Translations under genes and position numbers: made by a program | Notes under the pieces: model-generated | What the model was told of the DNA's origin: nothing | Seen by the model: the letters and a program-made list of their open reading frames with translations, nothing else | The model's database searches: none | In this document: positions 1-7,670 of the stretch, in pieces | Numbering within the stretch: the stretch's first letter is position 1 | Layout: each line of letters opens with the position of its first letter | Source of the DNA: JAZDFC01 sp043808235 | GTDB taxonomy: Bacteria; Bacteroidota; Ignavibacteria; Ignavibacteriales; Melioribacteraceae | Direction: 5' to 3' | Length of the DNA: 12,493 nt | Assembly (NCBI GenBank): GCA_043808235.1 | Contig: JAZDFC010000100.1 | Span: forward strand, 1-12,493

Positions 1-558
1 GTTGAGTTGAGTTCTTTTTCAGCCGATGTTATTGATAGAAAAGTGAAACTCGAATGGCTGACTTCAACTGAGGTTGATAATTACGGTTTCGAAATTGAGA
101 GAAAATCGGGAAATAAAGATTGGAACAAGATCGGATTTATTAAGGGGCATGGCAGCAGCAACTCAACTAAAGAATACAGCTTCACCGATAAATCAATCAA
201 CGGCGGGGGCAAATTCCAGTACCGCTTAAAACAGATCGATACCGACGGCAGTTACTCATATTCCGAAACAGTTGAAGTGACAGTATTGCCGAATCAGTTT
301 ATGCTCTCGCAGAATTACCCGAATCCGTTTAATCCAAGTACAGTTATCAGTTTTCAGTTACCAGTTATCAGTAATGTGAAATTGAAAGTTTACAATATAC
401 TAGGGAATGAAGTTACTACACTTGTGAATGAACAAAAAGAAGCAGGATACTATGAAATAGAGTTCAACGCTTCGCAATTACCAAGCGGTGTTTATTTTTA
501 TGCTTTAAGAGCGGGAGATAAATTTGGCTCTACTAAGAAAATGCTTCATGTGAAATAA
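1..558 (+). CDS. C-terminal part of a secreted protein with T9SS type A sorting domain (5' end outside window)
   Basis: The frame is already open at base 1 (reading V-E-L-S-S-F before any usable start), so this is the 3' end of a longer gene. About 95 residues of a beta-sandwich-like region come first, with the LEWLTSTEVDNYGFEIER and YRLKQIDTDGSYSYSE patterns that usually sit just before the sorting domain in these proteins. The last ~85 residues are a T9SS type A C-terminal domain: QNYPNPFNPSTVISF, then LKVYNILGNEV, then SGVYFYALRAG, ending in KKMLHVK. In this family the domain directs transport across the outer membrane by the type IX system and is normally cleaved, leaving the cargo secreted or surface-attached. 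The cargo domain lies upstream and cannot be identified. A strong terminator follows 50 bases after the stop, so the gene ends its transcription unit. Confidence 0.9.
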   Translation, partial: VELSSFSADVIDRKVKLEWLTSTEVDNYGFEIERKSGNKDWNKIGFIKGHGSSNSTKEYSFTDKSINGGGKFQYRLKQIDTDGSYSYSETVEVTVLPNQFMLSQNYPNPFNPSTVISFQLPVISNVKLKVYNILGNEVTTLVNEQKEAGYYEIEFNASQLPSGVYFYALRAGDKFGSTKKMLHVK

Positions 559-607
559 CGACAATAGTCGGTATAGTAAATAGAATTATAAAACAAATCA
601 ATTTACT

Positions 608-644
608 AAAGGCGGAAACTGTTAACCAGACCCGCCTTTTTTTT
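608..644 (+). terminator. Rho-independent terminator of the T9SS protein gene
   Basis: An 8-bp perfect stem, AAAGGCGG (608-615) with CCGCCTTT (632-639), is followed by a run of eight T (637-644). The 16-base loop holds a small CTG/CAG secondary pairing. The position 50 bases after the stop codon at 558 fits the end of that transcript. Confidence 0.85.
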
Positions 645-927
645 CATAAGAATAAAGTTGTTATTAATCCACTGATATAATTAAGCTTTGCCTGGGGATT
701 AGTCAAATCCTTTAATTACTTCTAATTCATTCTTATTCTATTGAACTGTGATTCCCAGGTCATTACAAAAAAGATTTCTCTTTTTTGAACTAAAACCTCG
801 CATTAAATTGTTTAGTTAGTAGCTGTTTTCTTATCAGTTCGTGTTCATACATGATCAGTACAAAACTAATCCATTACTCAGAATTATTATTACCAAAAGA
901 AAGGTACTGTGTTTTAAGAATTAAATT
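645..927 (+). other. AT-rich leader/intergenic region upstream of the sensor kinase
   Basis: No convincing gene or RNA. It contains a possible long-range dyad, CCTGGGGAT (691-699) against ATTCCCAGG (751-759), 9 pairs with one G-U. There is also an A/T hairpin, AAAAAAGA (767-774) against TCTTTTTT (779-786), and a possible 26-codon ORF (851-931). A promoter for the kinase must lie here or further upstream, but I could not find a clean TTTG/TAnnTTTG (Bacteroidota type) or sigma-70 type pair. The bases just before the kinase ATG have no Shine-Dalgarno sequence. Confidence 0.5.
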
Positions 928-931
928 ATGA
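851..931 (+). CDS. Possible 26-residue leader peptide overlapping the kinase start
   Basis: An ATG at 851 opens a 26-codon frame that closes with TGA at 929-931. It overlaps the ATG of the sensor kinase (928-930) in an ATGA arrangement, the classic geometry for translational coupling. The peptide is Leu-rich (seven Leu including three TTA in a row) and resembles no family I know. Neither this ORF nor the kinase has a visible Shine-Dalgarno sequence. It could be a genuine coupled leader, or chance in AT-rich DNA; chance is the safer assumption. Confidence 0.2.
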   Translation: MISTKLIHYSELLLPKERYCVLRIKL

Positions 932-3900
932 TCAAAACACCCTTCAAGAATATTATGGTATTTATTTTCCTGGTTTGTCCCGTGGCTATTCTCTCACAGA
1001 ATCAAAAAACTATATTCAACAACTTAACCATTGAGCATGGCCTCTCCCAGAACATGATCAGATCTTTTATACAGGATAGCAGGGGATTCATGTGGATTGC
1101 TACATGGGACGGATTGAACAGGTATGACGGCTACAATTTTAAAGTTTATAAGAATATTATAAAAGATCCACGCAGCCTCCGTGTTAATAAAATTAAATCA
1201 GTCATTGAGGATCATAACGGGGCTATATGGGTTGGCACTTACGGCGGAGGATTAAGTAAGTTTAATCCGCTCACGGAAAACTTTACCAATTATATGCATA
1301 ATCCGAAGGATAAGAATAGTATTTGTTCCGACCGTATTTTAACAATATTCGAGGACAGCAGGAATAGGATCTGGATCGGTACAGAAGGCGAAGGATTGTC
1401 GGTTATAGATAATGAAACCAGCAGCTCACATTCGCGTGAGGGAAATAAAATCAGGTTTGTGAATTTCAAATACAATCCAAAAGATTCCAAGACCATCAGT
1501 AACGACATAATCAGAATTATAATGGAAGACAGTTTTGGAAATATATGGTTCGGAGCCGATGATAGTTTGTTAAACAAAATTGAATCGACAGATAATTCAT
1601 TTCGAAATCCGAATTTTATAAAGTTCAATCCTCCGTGGCAAGAATCCCATGACAAAGGTTATCTGAGCTATGATGATATAGTGGAGGATAAAAATCATCC
1701 GGGTATTTTGTGGCTCGTTAATTTTTATCAAGGATTAATTTGGTTTGATATAAACTCCGGCAAATTTTATAATGAATGCCCGACTTTCAAATTACCCGGG
1801 GATTTGCCAAAATATGATGTACAAAGTTGTTATTGGGACAACGGCGGTAATTTATGGCTGGGCACCTCAGCTAACGGAATTTATCTACTTAAGCATTCCC
1901 GCGGTGGTGTTGCGGACGTAACGATGGAACAATTCACATTGAATCCATTTGAAACCACAGGAAAAAGTGTTCCGAATATTACCGGTTTTTACGAGGACAA
2001 ATCCGGTTTGATCTGGATCGGGACTTTTACGAATGGACTTTACACATACTTTAGAAATGCTAATCGGTTTGTCGGTTATTTCAATAATTATCTTTCTTCA
2101 AATTCTCTCGGCGGAAAAGATGCACTTAGTTGTTTGGAAACCCGGGACGGAAAAATCTGGATCGGGACTGAATCCGGACTCGATAACTATAACCCAGCAA
2201 CAAAGAAATATACGCATTACAAACACAATCCGGTTGATCCCCGGAGTATAAGTGATAATACGGTCTACAGTCTTTACCAGGATATAGATGGCACCCTGTG
2301 GGTTGGCACTGCTGTAGGGCTTGATAAATTTAATCCCTCTTCAAATTCATTTTCACATTATAAAAATGATATATCAGATCCAAAGAGTATTAATGTCGGG
2401 GAGATAATTAAGATTTTCTCCGATTCGAAAGGATCACTATGGATTGGCAGCTGGAAAGGCGGATTGAATAAACTCGTTCCCGGTACCAGCGGCGGTAATG
2501 AGTATTTTCTGCATTACGTTTTTGACAAAAATGATCCAAACAGCATTAGTGATGATAGGATAATGAGCATGGCGGAGGATAGTCTGGGTCAATTATGGAT
2601 CGGAACTTCGGACGGCGGATTGAATAAACTTATCTCGGATTATTCATTCGCTGCGGATGGTTCAATTATTCCTCCAAAATTCAAAAGGTACAAACATGAT
2701 ACTACTAATTCGAACAGTTTAAGTAATAATGATGTCCGCGCGCTGCTCGTTAATAAGACCGGGGTTTTATGGATTGGTACACTTGGAAACGGGATAAGCA
2801 GACTTGTGCAGGGCAATAATGGCGGAGAAGATATATTCATTCATTACGATCAAAAGAACGGATTGGCAAACGATGTTGTGAGAGGACTGCTGGAAGATTC
2901 TCAAGGAAATTTATGGATCGGCACTGCACGTGGTTTATCCAGGTTCGATCCAGCCAAAAACCTATTTTGGAATTTTTATGAGGCGGACGGACTGCATACA
3001 AACCAATTCGAAGATGTTTCATATAAAAGCAAAATAAACGGGATGTTATACTTCGGCGGCATCAACGGAGTAATTTCATTTAATCCGCGGGATATCAGAT
3101 CAAATGAGTATGTTACCGGTTTAGTAATCACCTCATTAAATAGATATAACACCGATGAGGGTGATGGAATTACAATTGAAGAAAAAGGCATTCCGTATAA
3201 AAAAGAAATTGTTTTTTCCTATGATGATAACATTCTCACTTTTGAATTCGCGGCATTAAGTTTTCACAATTCGGATGAGAACATATATGCATATAAACTA
3301 AACGGATATAACGATAACTGGATCCAGCTCGGCACTAAAAGGGATGTTACATTTACTAACCTTGATCCGGGAGAATATACGCTGCAGGTAAAGGCCGCCA
3401 ACAACGACGGTGTTTGGAACGAGGAAGGTATTTCGTTACATATAACTGTTCTACCACCATGGTGGCGATCAAATTGGGCATTCCTATTTTATGCTTCGCT
3501 AATACTAACTGCAATTTTTACTACTGACAGAATTATGCGCCGAAGAGTAACACAGAAAGAACGCGATAAAGCTAAGTTAAGGGAAGCAGTACTGATAAAA
3601 AAACAAGCACAGGATCTCGAGACAGTTGATAGTTTAGTTCGTGTTATTAACAATGCCGCAGACCTCGACACATTGTTTAACTCATTGCTTGAGCAGACAG
3701 TAAAATTTATTCCCCGGGCTGAAAAGGCTGCCATCTTTATTTTGGATCACAAAGAAAATTTGTTCAATGTCGCATTTACTTCGGGCTATAAAGTTGATGA
3801 TCTTGAGGAAATAAAATTTATGCCCGAAGAATTACACAGAAGATATACTGAAAATTCGGATGAAATTGAAAAAGGGATTTACATTCTTAATGATACGAAT

Positions 3901-4422
3901 GAATTATTCGGCAATGAGAAATTAGCAAAGTTCAGCAAAGCAAAATCAATGCTGGTAATGGCCGTTGAGTGGGATAACCGGCTTGAGGCTTATGTAGTAT
4001 TTGATAATTTTAAAGATAGAAATGCATTCGATCCTTCAACGGCAAGGCTGCTCAACAGATTCCGTGAACATGCAGTATCGGCAATATCCAAAGCCCAGAC
4101 ATTAAAAACCCTACAAGATAAGAATGAAGAAATAATCAGAACCCAGGAACAACTTATTGTTCAACAAAAACTTGCATCGCTGGGAGCCTTAACTGCCGGT
4201 ATCGCACATGAAATTAAAAACCCGCTTAACTTCGTAAATAATTTTGCCGAACTGTCCTCCGAATTGCTCGATGAATTAACCGAAATATTAGAGAGCGAAA
4301 AAGAAAATCTGCCGGAAGCTAAATATTCTGAGATGTATCAACTTATTCTCCACATGAAGGATAGTATTAACAAGATAAATAATCACGGAACCCGTGCCGA
4401 CAATATAATTAAAGGCATGTAA
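928..4422 (+). CDS. Propeller-type sensor histidine kinase, N-terminal part (ends at an in-frame stop before the ATPase domain)
   Basis: Membrane sensor kinase of the Reg_prop/Y_Y_Y class. Residues 1-23 are a signal peptide (basic start, hydrophobic core, then LSQ). Residues ~30-740 carry fourteen blade motifs of the type [IL]W[IV]GT..GL, from WIATWDGLNRYDG to LYFGGINGVISFNP, matching two seven-bladed propellers. A Y_Y_Y beta-sandwich (~785-840; YAYKLNGYNDNW, LDPGEYTLQVKA) and one membrane helix (~850-868) follow. A GAF-like domain (~905-1055) and a DHp helix pair come next, with the phospho-acceptor histidine H1094 in GIAHEIKNPLN. Known relatives sense ligands, often polysaccharide fragments, with the propellers in the periplasm. 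Translation stops at TAA 4420-4422 straight after IIKGM, before the ATPase domain, which continues in the same frame at 4423-4938; the undamaged gene would be 928-4938 (1336 residues). Unlike the hybrid versions, it has no fused receiver or AraC domain. Alone, this product could be phosphorylated but could not bind ATP. Confidence 0.88.
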   Translation: MIKTPFKNIMVFIFLVCPVAILSQNQKTIFNNLTIEHGLSQNMIRSFIQDSRGFMWIATWDGLNRYDGYNFKVYKNIIKDPRSLRVNKIKSVIEDHNGAIWVGTYGGGLSKFNPLTENFTNYMHNPKDKNSICSDRILTIFEDSRNRIWIGTEGEGLSVIDNETSSSHSREGNKIRFVNFKYNPKDSKTISNDIIRIIMEDSFGNIWFGADDSLLNKIESTDNSFRNPNFIKFNPPWQESHDKGYLSYDDIVEDKNHPGILWLVNFYQGLIWFDINSGKFYNECPTFKLPGDLPKYDVQSCYWDNGGNLWLGTSANGIYLLKHSRGGVADVTMEQFTLNPFETTGKSVPNITGFYEDKSGLIWIGTFTNGLYTYFRNANRFVGYFNNYLSSNSLGGKDALSCLETRDGKIWIGTESGLDNYNPATKKYTHYKHNPVDPRSISDNTVYSLYQDIDGTLWVGTAVGLDKFNPSSNSFSHYKNDISDPKSINVGEIIKIFSDSKGSLWIGSWKGGLNKLVPGTSGGNEYFLHYVFDKNDPNSISDDRIMSMAEDSLGQLWIGTSDGGLNKLISDYSFAADGSIIPPKFKRYKHDTTNSNSLSNNDVRALLVNKTGVLWIGTLGNGISRLVQGNNGGEDIFIHYDQKNGLANDVVRGLLEDSQGNLWIGTARGLSRFDPAKNLFWNFYEADGLHTNQFEDVSYKSKINGMLYFGGINGVISFNPRDIRSNEYVTGLVITSLNRYNTDEGDGITIEEKGIPYKKEIVFSYDDNILTFEFAALSFHNSDENIYAYKLNGYNDNWIQLGTKRDVTFTNLDPGEYTLQVKAANNDGVWNEEGISLHITVLPPWWRSNWAFLFYASLILTAIFTTDRIMRRRVTQKERDKAKLREAVLIKKQAQDLETVDSLVRVINNAADLDTLFNSLLEQTVKFIPRAEKAAIFILDHKENLFNVAFTSGYKVDDLEEIKFMPEELHRRYTENSDEIEKGIYILNDTNELFGNEKLAKFSKAKSMLVMAVEWDNRLEAYVVFDNFKDRNAFDPSTARLLNRFREHAVSAISKAQTLKTLQDKNEEIIRTQEQLIVQQKLASLGALTAGIAHEIKNPLNFVNNFAELSSELLDELTEILESEKENLPEAKYSEMYQLILHMKDSINKINNHGTRADNIIKGM
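4420..4422 (+). other. Single in-frame TAA splitting the histidine kinase
   Basis: The frame on both sides is the same and stays open: ...IIKGM, stop, LHSRGSSGEMVPTNLHSLL. In relatives this junction reads roughly KGML-[LQ]-HSRG, so TAA stands where a Leu or Gln codon is expected; TTA or CAA to TAA is one base change. No frameshift is needed to join the parts. This is a nonsense change, a sequence error, or a readthrough/split site. Confidence 0.85.
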
Positions 4423-4449
4423 CTACACTCAAGAGGATCTTCGGGTGAG

Positions 4450-4938
4450 ATGGTCCCGACCAACCTGCATAGTCTGCTCGATCAATACGTAAGTCTTGCC
4501 TATCATGGATTGCGCGCTCGTGATAAGGAATTCAATATTACTATCGAAAAGGATTATGATGCTGAGATCGATACAATCAATATTATCCCACAGGATATCA
4601 GCAGGGTAATCTTAAATATTGTTAATAATGCATGTTATGCAGCAAACAAAAAACAAAAAGAAATTGCGGATGGCAGCTTTACTCCAATTTTAAATGTATC
4701 AACAAAAAACAGGAATGACACGGTAGAGATTCGAATTCGAGACAACGGTAACGGGATTCCAAAAACGGTAAGAGAGAATCTTTTTAATCCGTTTTTTACA
4801 ACAAAACCTACCGGCGAAGGTACCGGGCTTGGACTTTCAATTAGTTACGACATAATTGTAAAGGGTCATTCCGGTGATATAAGATTTGAAAGCGAGGAGG
4901 GTGAATACACTGAATTTATCATCACCTTGCCGAAGTAA
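4450..4938 (+). CDS. HATPase_c domain of the propeller sensor kinase (C-terminal part, severed by in-frame stop)
   Basis: Catalytic ATP-binding domain of the kinase at 928. After a short linker with LLDQYVSLAYHGLRA it has the N box (NIVNNACYAANKK), the G1 box (RDNGNGIP), the F box (FNPFFTTKPTG) and the G2 box (EGTGLGLSISYDI), and ends in FIITLPK. All ATP-lid motifs are intact, so decay has not spread beyond the stop codon. The ATG at 4450 is the first start in frame. AGAGG at 4432-4436 is 13 bases upstream, rather far for a Shine-Dalgarno sequence, and is explained by coding for the conserved SRG. I therefore see this as the 3' part of one gene rather than an independent gene. A restarted product would be a free ATPase domain that might act in trans on the DHp part. 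It is followed 63 bases later by the response regulator with no terminator between. Confidence 0.8.
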   Translation: MVPTNLHSLLDQYVSLAYHGLRARDKEFNITIEKDYDAEIDTINIIPQDISRVILNIVNNACYAANKKQKEIADGSFTPILNVSTKNRNDTVEIRIRDNGNGIPKTVRENLFNPFFTTKPTGEGTGLGLSISYDIIVKGHSGDIRFESEEGEYTEFIITLPK

Positions 4939-5001
4939 TGATTACTTTTTTAAGCGGGACTTGCAATTGCATTTACCGCGACTAACATAAAGGGAAATAT
5001 T

Positions 5002-6171
5002 ATGCAGCAGACAGTAATTCTTGTTGTTGACGACGAACCGGACCTGCAACAACTGATCAATCTTAAGTTTCGGAAGAAAATAAGTACCGGTGAATATATC
5101 TTTCACTTCGCACGAAACGGCGCGGAGGCGCTGGACATTATTTCGAAAGACGAATCGATCACCCTGATATTAACGGATATAAACATGCCGGTGATGGATG
5201 GGCTGACGCTGCTTTCAAGATTGAATGATCTGGATAACAGGCTGTTAAGATCGGTGATTGTCTCCGCTTATGGTGATATGGAGAATATACGAATTGCAAT
5301 GAACAGGGGCGCGTATGATTTTATTACAAAACCGATTAACCTTAACGATCTCGAGATAACTATTGAAAAGTCGTTGAAGGAAATTGAGAATTATAAACAA
5401 GCCTTATTAAATAGGGATAAATTAATTGCTTTCCAGCAGGAGCTTGATATTGCCGCCTCAATTCAAACATCTATTTTACCAAAAACTTTTCCCGCTTTCC
5501 CTGAGAGAAAAGAATTTGATATTTGCGCCCGGATGATTCCTGCAAAAGAAGTCGGCGGAGACTTTTATGATTATTTTCTTATTGATAAAAACAGACTGGG
5601 AGTAATTATCGGCGATGTATCCGGGAAAGGAATTGCCTCTGCTCTGCTTATGGCGGTTTGCAAAACTTTGCTGAAAGCTACTGCGTATAGAGGAATGCCT
5701 GTTGATAACGTTTTATCCGAACTAAACGATATTCTTTTTGAAGAAAGCCCATCCCATATGTTTGTTACTCTTTTTTATGGAGTGCTGGATACACGAAACG
5801 GAAGATTCGAATACTCAAACGGCGGACATAATTCGCCTTATGTGATTTCGACAAACGGAGATATAAAGCAGCTTGAAAATATCGGCGGACTTATTCTCGG
5901 AATTATGAGAGATATCGAATTTGAATCGAATGCAATAACACTTCAACAGGGAGATTCCATATTATTTTATACCGATGGTATTACTGAAGCGTTCAACTGT
6001 GAAAATGAGGAATTCAATGAAGAACGTCTCGAAAAAACCTTATCGGAAAATTTAAGACTCACCGCTACCGAACAAATAGCGAATGTTATCAAATGCGTAA
6101 AATCATTTTCGGATAACAGCCCTCAGTCCGATGACATTACCTGTATGATGCTAAAGTATTTGAAACATTAA
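5002..6171 (+). CDS. Response regulator with PP2C/SpoIIE-type serine phosphatase output (RsbU-like)
   Basis: 389 residues. The receiver domain (1-~120) has the acidic pair D10-D11, the phospho-acceptor D59 (LTDINMPVMDG), S88 and K110 (FITKP), so all switch residues are present. A helical linker (~120-150) leads to a PP2C/SpoIIE phosphatase domain (~150-388). Metal-ligand motifs are VGGDFYDY (D187), GDVSGKG (D205), FYTDGITEAF (D325) and QSDDITCMML (D377/D378). Family role: phosphorylation of the receiver turns on dephosphorylation of a phospho-Ser/Thr STAS protein, which releases a sigma factor or other target through partner switching. No STAS or anti-sigma gene is in the window, so the target is unknown. 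AAAGGGA at 4989-4995 is a good ribosome site. The gene lies 63 bases after the propeller kinase and is most likely its cognate regulator in one operon. The cytoplasmic phosphatase is intact although its likely kinase is broken. Confidence 0.92.
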   Translation: MQQTVILVVDDEPDLQQLINLKFRKKISTGEYIFHFARNGAEALDIISKDESITLILTDINMPVMDGLTLLSRLNDLDNRLLRSVIVSAYGDMENIRIAMNRGAYDFITKPINLNDLEITIEKSLKEIENYKQALLNRDKLIAFQQELDIAASIQTSILPKTFPAFPERKEFDICARMIPAKEVGGDFYDYFLIDKNRLGVIIGDVSGKGIASALLMAVCKTLLKATAYRGMPVDNVLSELNDILFEESPSHMFVTLFYGVLDTRNGRFEYSNGGHNSPYVISTNGDIKQLENIGGLILGIMRDIEFESNAITLQQGDSILFYTDGITEAFNCENEEFNEERLEKTLSENLRLTATEQIANVIKCVKSFSDNSPQSDDITCMMLKYLKH

Positions 6172-6419
6172 AATAATTCATATGCATTTCTACTGGCGCC
6201 TTCCATTAAAATATCACTGTTATTTTGTTAACAATCATTTACTATGTTAACCGTAATTAACTATTGAAATGATATCTTCTTAATAATTACACTAACCATC
6301 TCATAATATCTATCAAAATCTTTCTTTTCTTAACATTTCTATTTGATTCACTTGTTGGTACCATATTTGGACTTGTTTCAGAAAATTCCAAAACAGACAA
6401 AAAAGAAGGAGAATTAAAC
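6172..6419 (+). other. Intergenic region before the lipoprotein gene
   Basis: An AT-rich 248-base gap with no hairpin that would end the operon clearly. It holds a 10-bp palindrome TTGTTAACAA (6225-6234) and further TTAAC copies at 6247-6251 and 6257-6261, possibly a binding site. A TTTG at 6342-6345 and a TATTTG at 6364-6369 loosely recall the Bacteroidota promoter, but the match is poor. Confidence 0.3.
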
Positions 6420-7043
6420 ATGAATGAAAAGAAATTATTTATTAACCGGGGAATAGTCTTATTACTTATACTTTTATTTTCTTTATCGATGGGCTGTAGC
6501 AAAGACAATGATCCTGTTGATCCAAACAACAACAATACAACAGGTCAGAGCCGCGATCCCAATTGGTTGATTGGAACTTGGGAAGGTATCACTCCCTCGA
6601 GCACCGGGGAGTATGCGGGATTGAAGGTAAGAATTGAATTCACAAGTTGTAGCCTTGAAAGTACAACAGAACCAGTGCAAGGTCAAACTATAAAAACTTA
6701 CGCATATACAGGAGTATTCACATGGGATGTTAATGGGAATGCTTGGAGTCACACATTTAACCAGGACAATTGGCCCAATTCTGATCTTAGCACAGTAGAT
6801 TACGTATGTACTCAGATGGTTGGTAACCAAATAATGGAACACATTTCAATCCGCGTTCATGATGAAGTAAATGTAGAACCCTCGCATGAAGCTGATTTTG
6901 ATTGGGATGCGCTTAACAGTTCCTCAACCGCCATTACACAAATCGGTTTCTGGGGCGACTTTGAAATAAGAATCGGTGAGAATTATTCTAACGCATATTT
7001 TGAGGCAGTCGAAGGACAAAAGTTGGTATTGGTTAAACAATAA
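6420..7043 (+). CDS. Predicted outer-surface lipoprotein of unknown function, lipocalin-like N-terminal motif
   Basis: 207 residues. A basic start and hydrophobic core (residues 11-24) lead to SMGC, with C26 the likely lipidated cysteine; the lipobox is imperfect (Met at -2) but typical for this phylum. The following SKDNDPVDPNNNN is an acidic, Asn-rich linker. Acidic stretches just after the cysteine act as a surface-export signal in some Bacteroidota, so display on the outer face of the outer membrane is plausible (inference). The mature part begins PNWLIGTWEG, as in small beta-barrel lipocalin-like domains, and is rich in beta-type sequence; C77 and C130 could form a disulfide. I recognise no specific family. 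The start is well supported by AAGGAG (6406-6411), 8 bases before the ATG. It is a single-gene unit that meets the leftward genes at the hairpin 7066-7092. Confidence 0.82.
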   Translation: MNEKKLFINRGIVLLLILLFSLSMGCSKDNDPVDPNNNNTTGQSRDPNWLIGTWEGITPSSTGEYAGLKVRIEFTSCSLESTTEPVQGQTIKTYAYTGVFTWDVNGNAWSHTFNQDNWPNSDLSTVDYVCTQMVGNQIMEHISIRVHDEVNVEPSHEADFDWDALNSSSTAITQIGFWGDFEIRIGENYSNAYFEAVEGQKLVLVKQ

Positions 7044-7065
7044 TCCCAAACATGTTTATTTCAAA

Positions 7066-7092
7066 AGAGGCTGCCTATTTTAGACAGCCTCT
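7066..7092. terminator. Bidirectional terminator between convergent genes
   Basis: AGAGGCTGCCT (7066-7076) pairs with AGACAGCCTCT (7082-7092), with one C-A mismatch and a 5-base loop. Lying 22 bases after the lipoprotein stop and 9 bases after the end of the leftward gene, it can serve both. The leftward transcript would carry TTTT straight after the stem; the rightward one has only a weak T-poor tail. Confidence 0.7.
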
Positions 7093-7101
7093 CTGTGATC
7101 G

Positions 7102-7629
7102 TCATTTCAGCAAATTCATCTTTCGTGTTTCAATGTAACTTCCGGCAGTCATTCTGTAAATGTAAATACCGCTTGCAAGATTATAAGCATCAAAGCGCAA
7201 ATCATAAACGCCCGTATTCAATTCTCCATACAACAAAGTAGAAATTTCAGCTCCGAGTATATCATATAATTTTATAATCACAAAAGAAGGCTCCGGCACA
7301 GATATTCTAATTGTTGTTGATGGATTAAAAGGATTTGGGAAATTTTGTTCGAGAGAAAATTCCTCAGGGAGTAAATTCTCAACCGGAGTAATAAATGATA
7401 TATTATCACTCATTACATACCAGAATCCGTTGAATACGTTATTCGCTGTTCCGCCGGTCGTTCCGATTAAGGTTTGACCGACTGTCCCAATTATTTTATG
7501 CGTACCATCGGCCACACTCATGCCCCCGTTTGCAATTACAAATGATGGAATTGTGGACTGGGCATGGAGAAAATTAAAACATACAAATATTAACGAAATA
7601 GATAAAATTACTTTATTAATGTTTTTCAT
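7102..7629 (-). CDS. Short secreted protein with T9SS type A sorting domain
   Basis: 175 residues. Signal peptide 1-23 (FNFLHA cut before Q24). The cargo is only ~65 residues, with the pattern IANGGMSVADGTHKIIGTVGQ then GTTGGTANNVFNGFWY, a short Gly-rich module I have seen ahead of sorting domains in this group; its function is unknown. From residue ~92 to the end is the sorting domain: LEQNFPNPFNPSTTI, VIIKLYDILGAE, ASGIYIYRMTAG, ending in RKMNLLK. It is expected to cross the inner membrane by Sec and the outer membrane by the type IX system. AAAGGTGA lies a few bases before the ATG and supports the start. It is 41 bases downstream of the tail-fibre-like gene on the same strand with no terminator between, so the two probably form an operon. 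Confidence 0.88.
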   Translation of the reverse strand: MKNINKVILSISLIFVCFNFLHAQSTIPSFVIANGGMSVADGTHKIIGTVGQTLIGTTGGTANNVFNGFWYVMSDNISFITPVENLLPEEFSLEQNFPNPFNPSTTIRISVPEPSFVIIKLYDILGAEISTLLYGELNTGVYDLRFDAYNLASGIYIYRMTAGSYIETRKMNLLK

Positions 7630-7670
7630 AGATTCACCTTTAACAGATTATTAATTACCCATCCAACACT

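Noticed and set aside
341..371. Direct repeat CAGTTATCAG at 341-350 and 362-371
   Set aside because: It falls inside the sorting domain and encodes the conserved VIS..VIS pattern, so protein constraint explains it.
1020..3110. Repeated ATGGATTGG/ATGGATCGG-like words across the kinase gene
   Set aside because: They encode the LWIGT blade motif of the propellers at irregular spacing, so they are protein repeats and not a DNA repeat array.
4450..4938. Independent stand-alone HATPase gene
   Set aside because: It is in the same frame as the kinase, the bases between the stop and ATG code for conserved linker residues (LHSRGSSGE), and there is no well-placed ribosome site, so one broken gene is the simpler reading.
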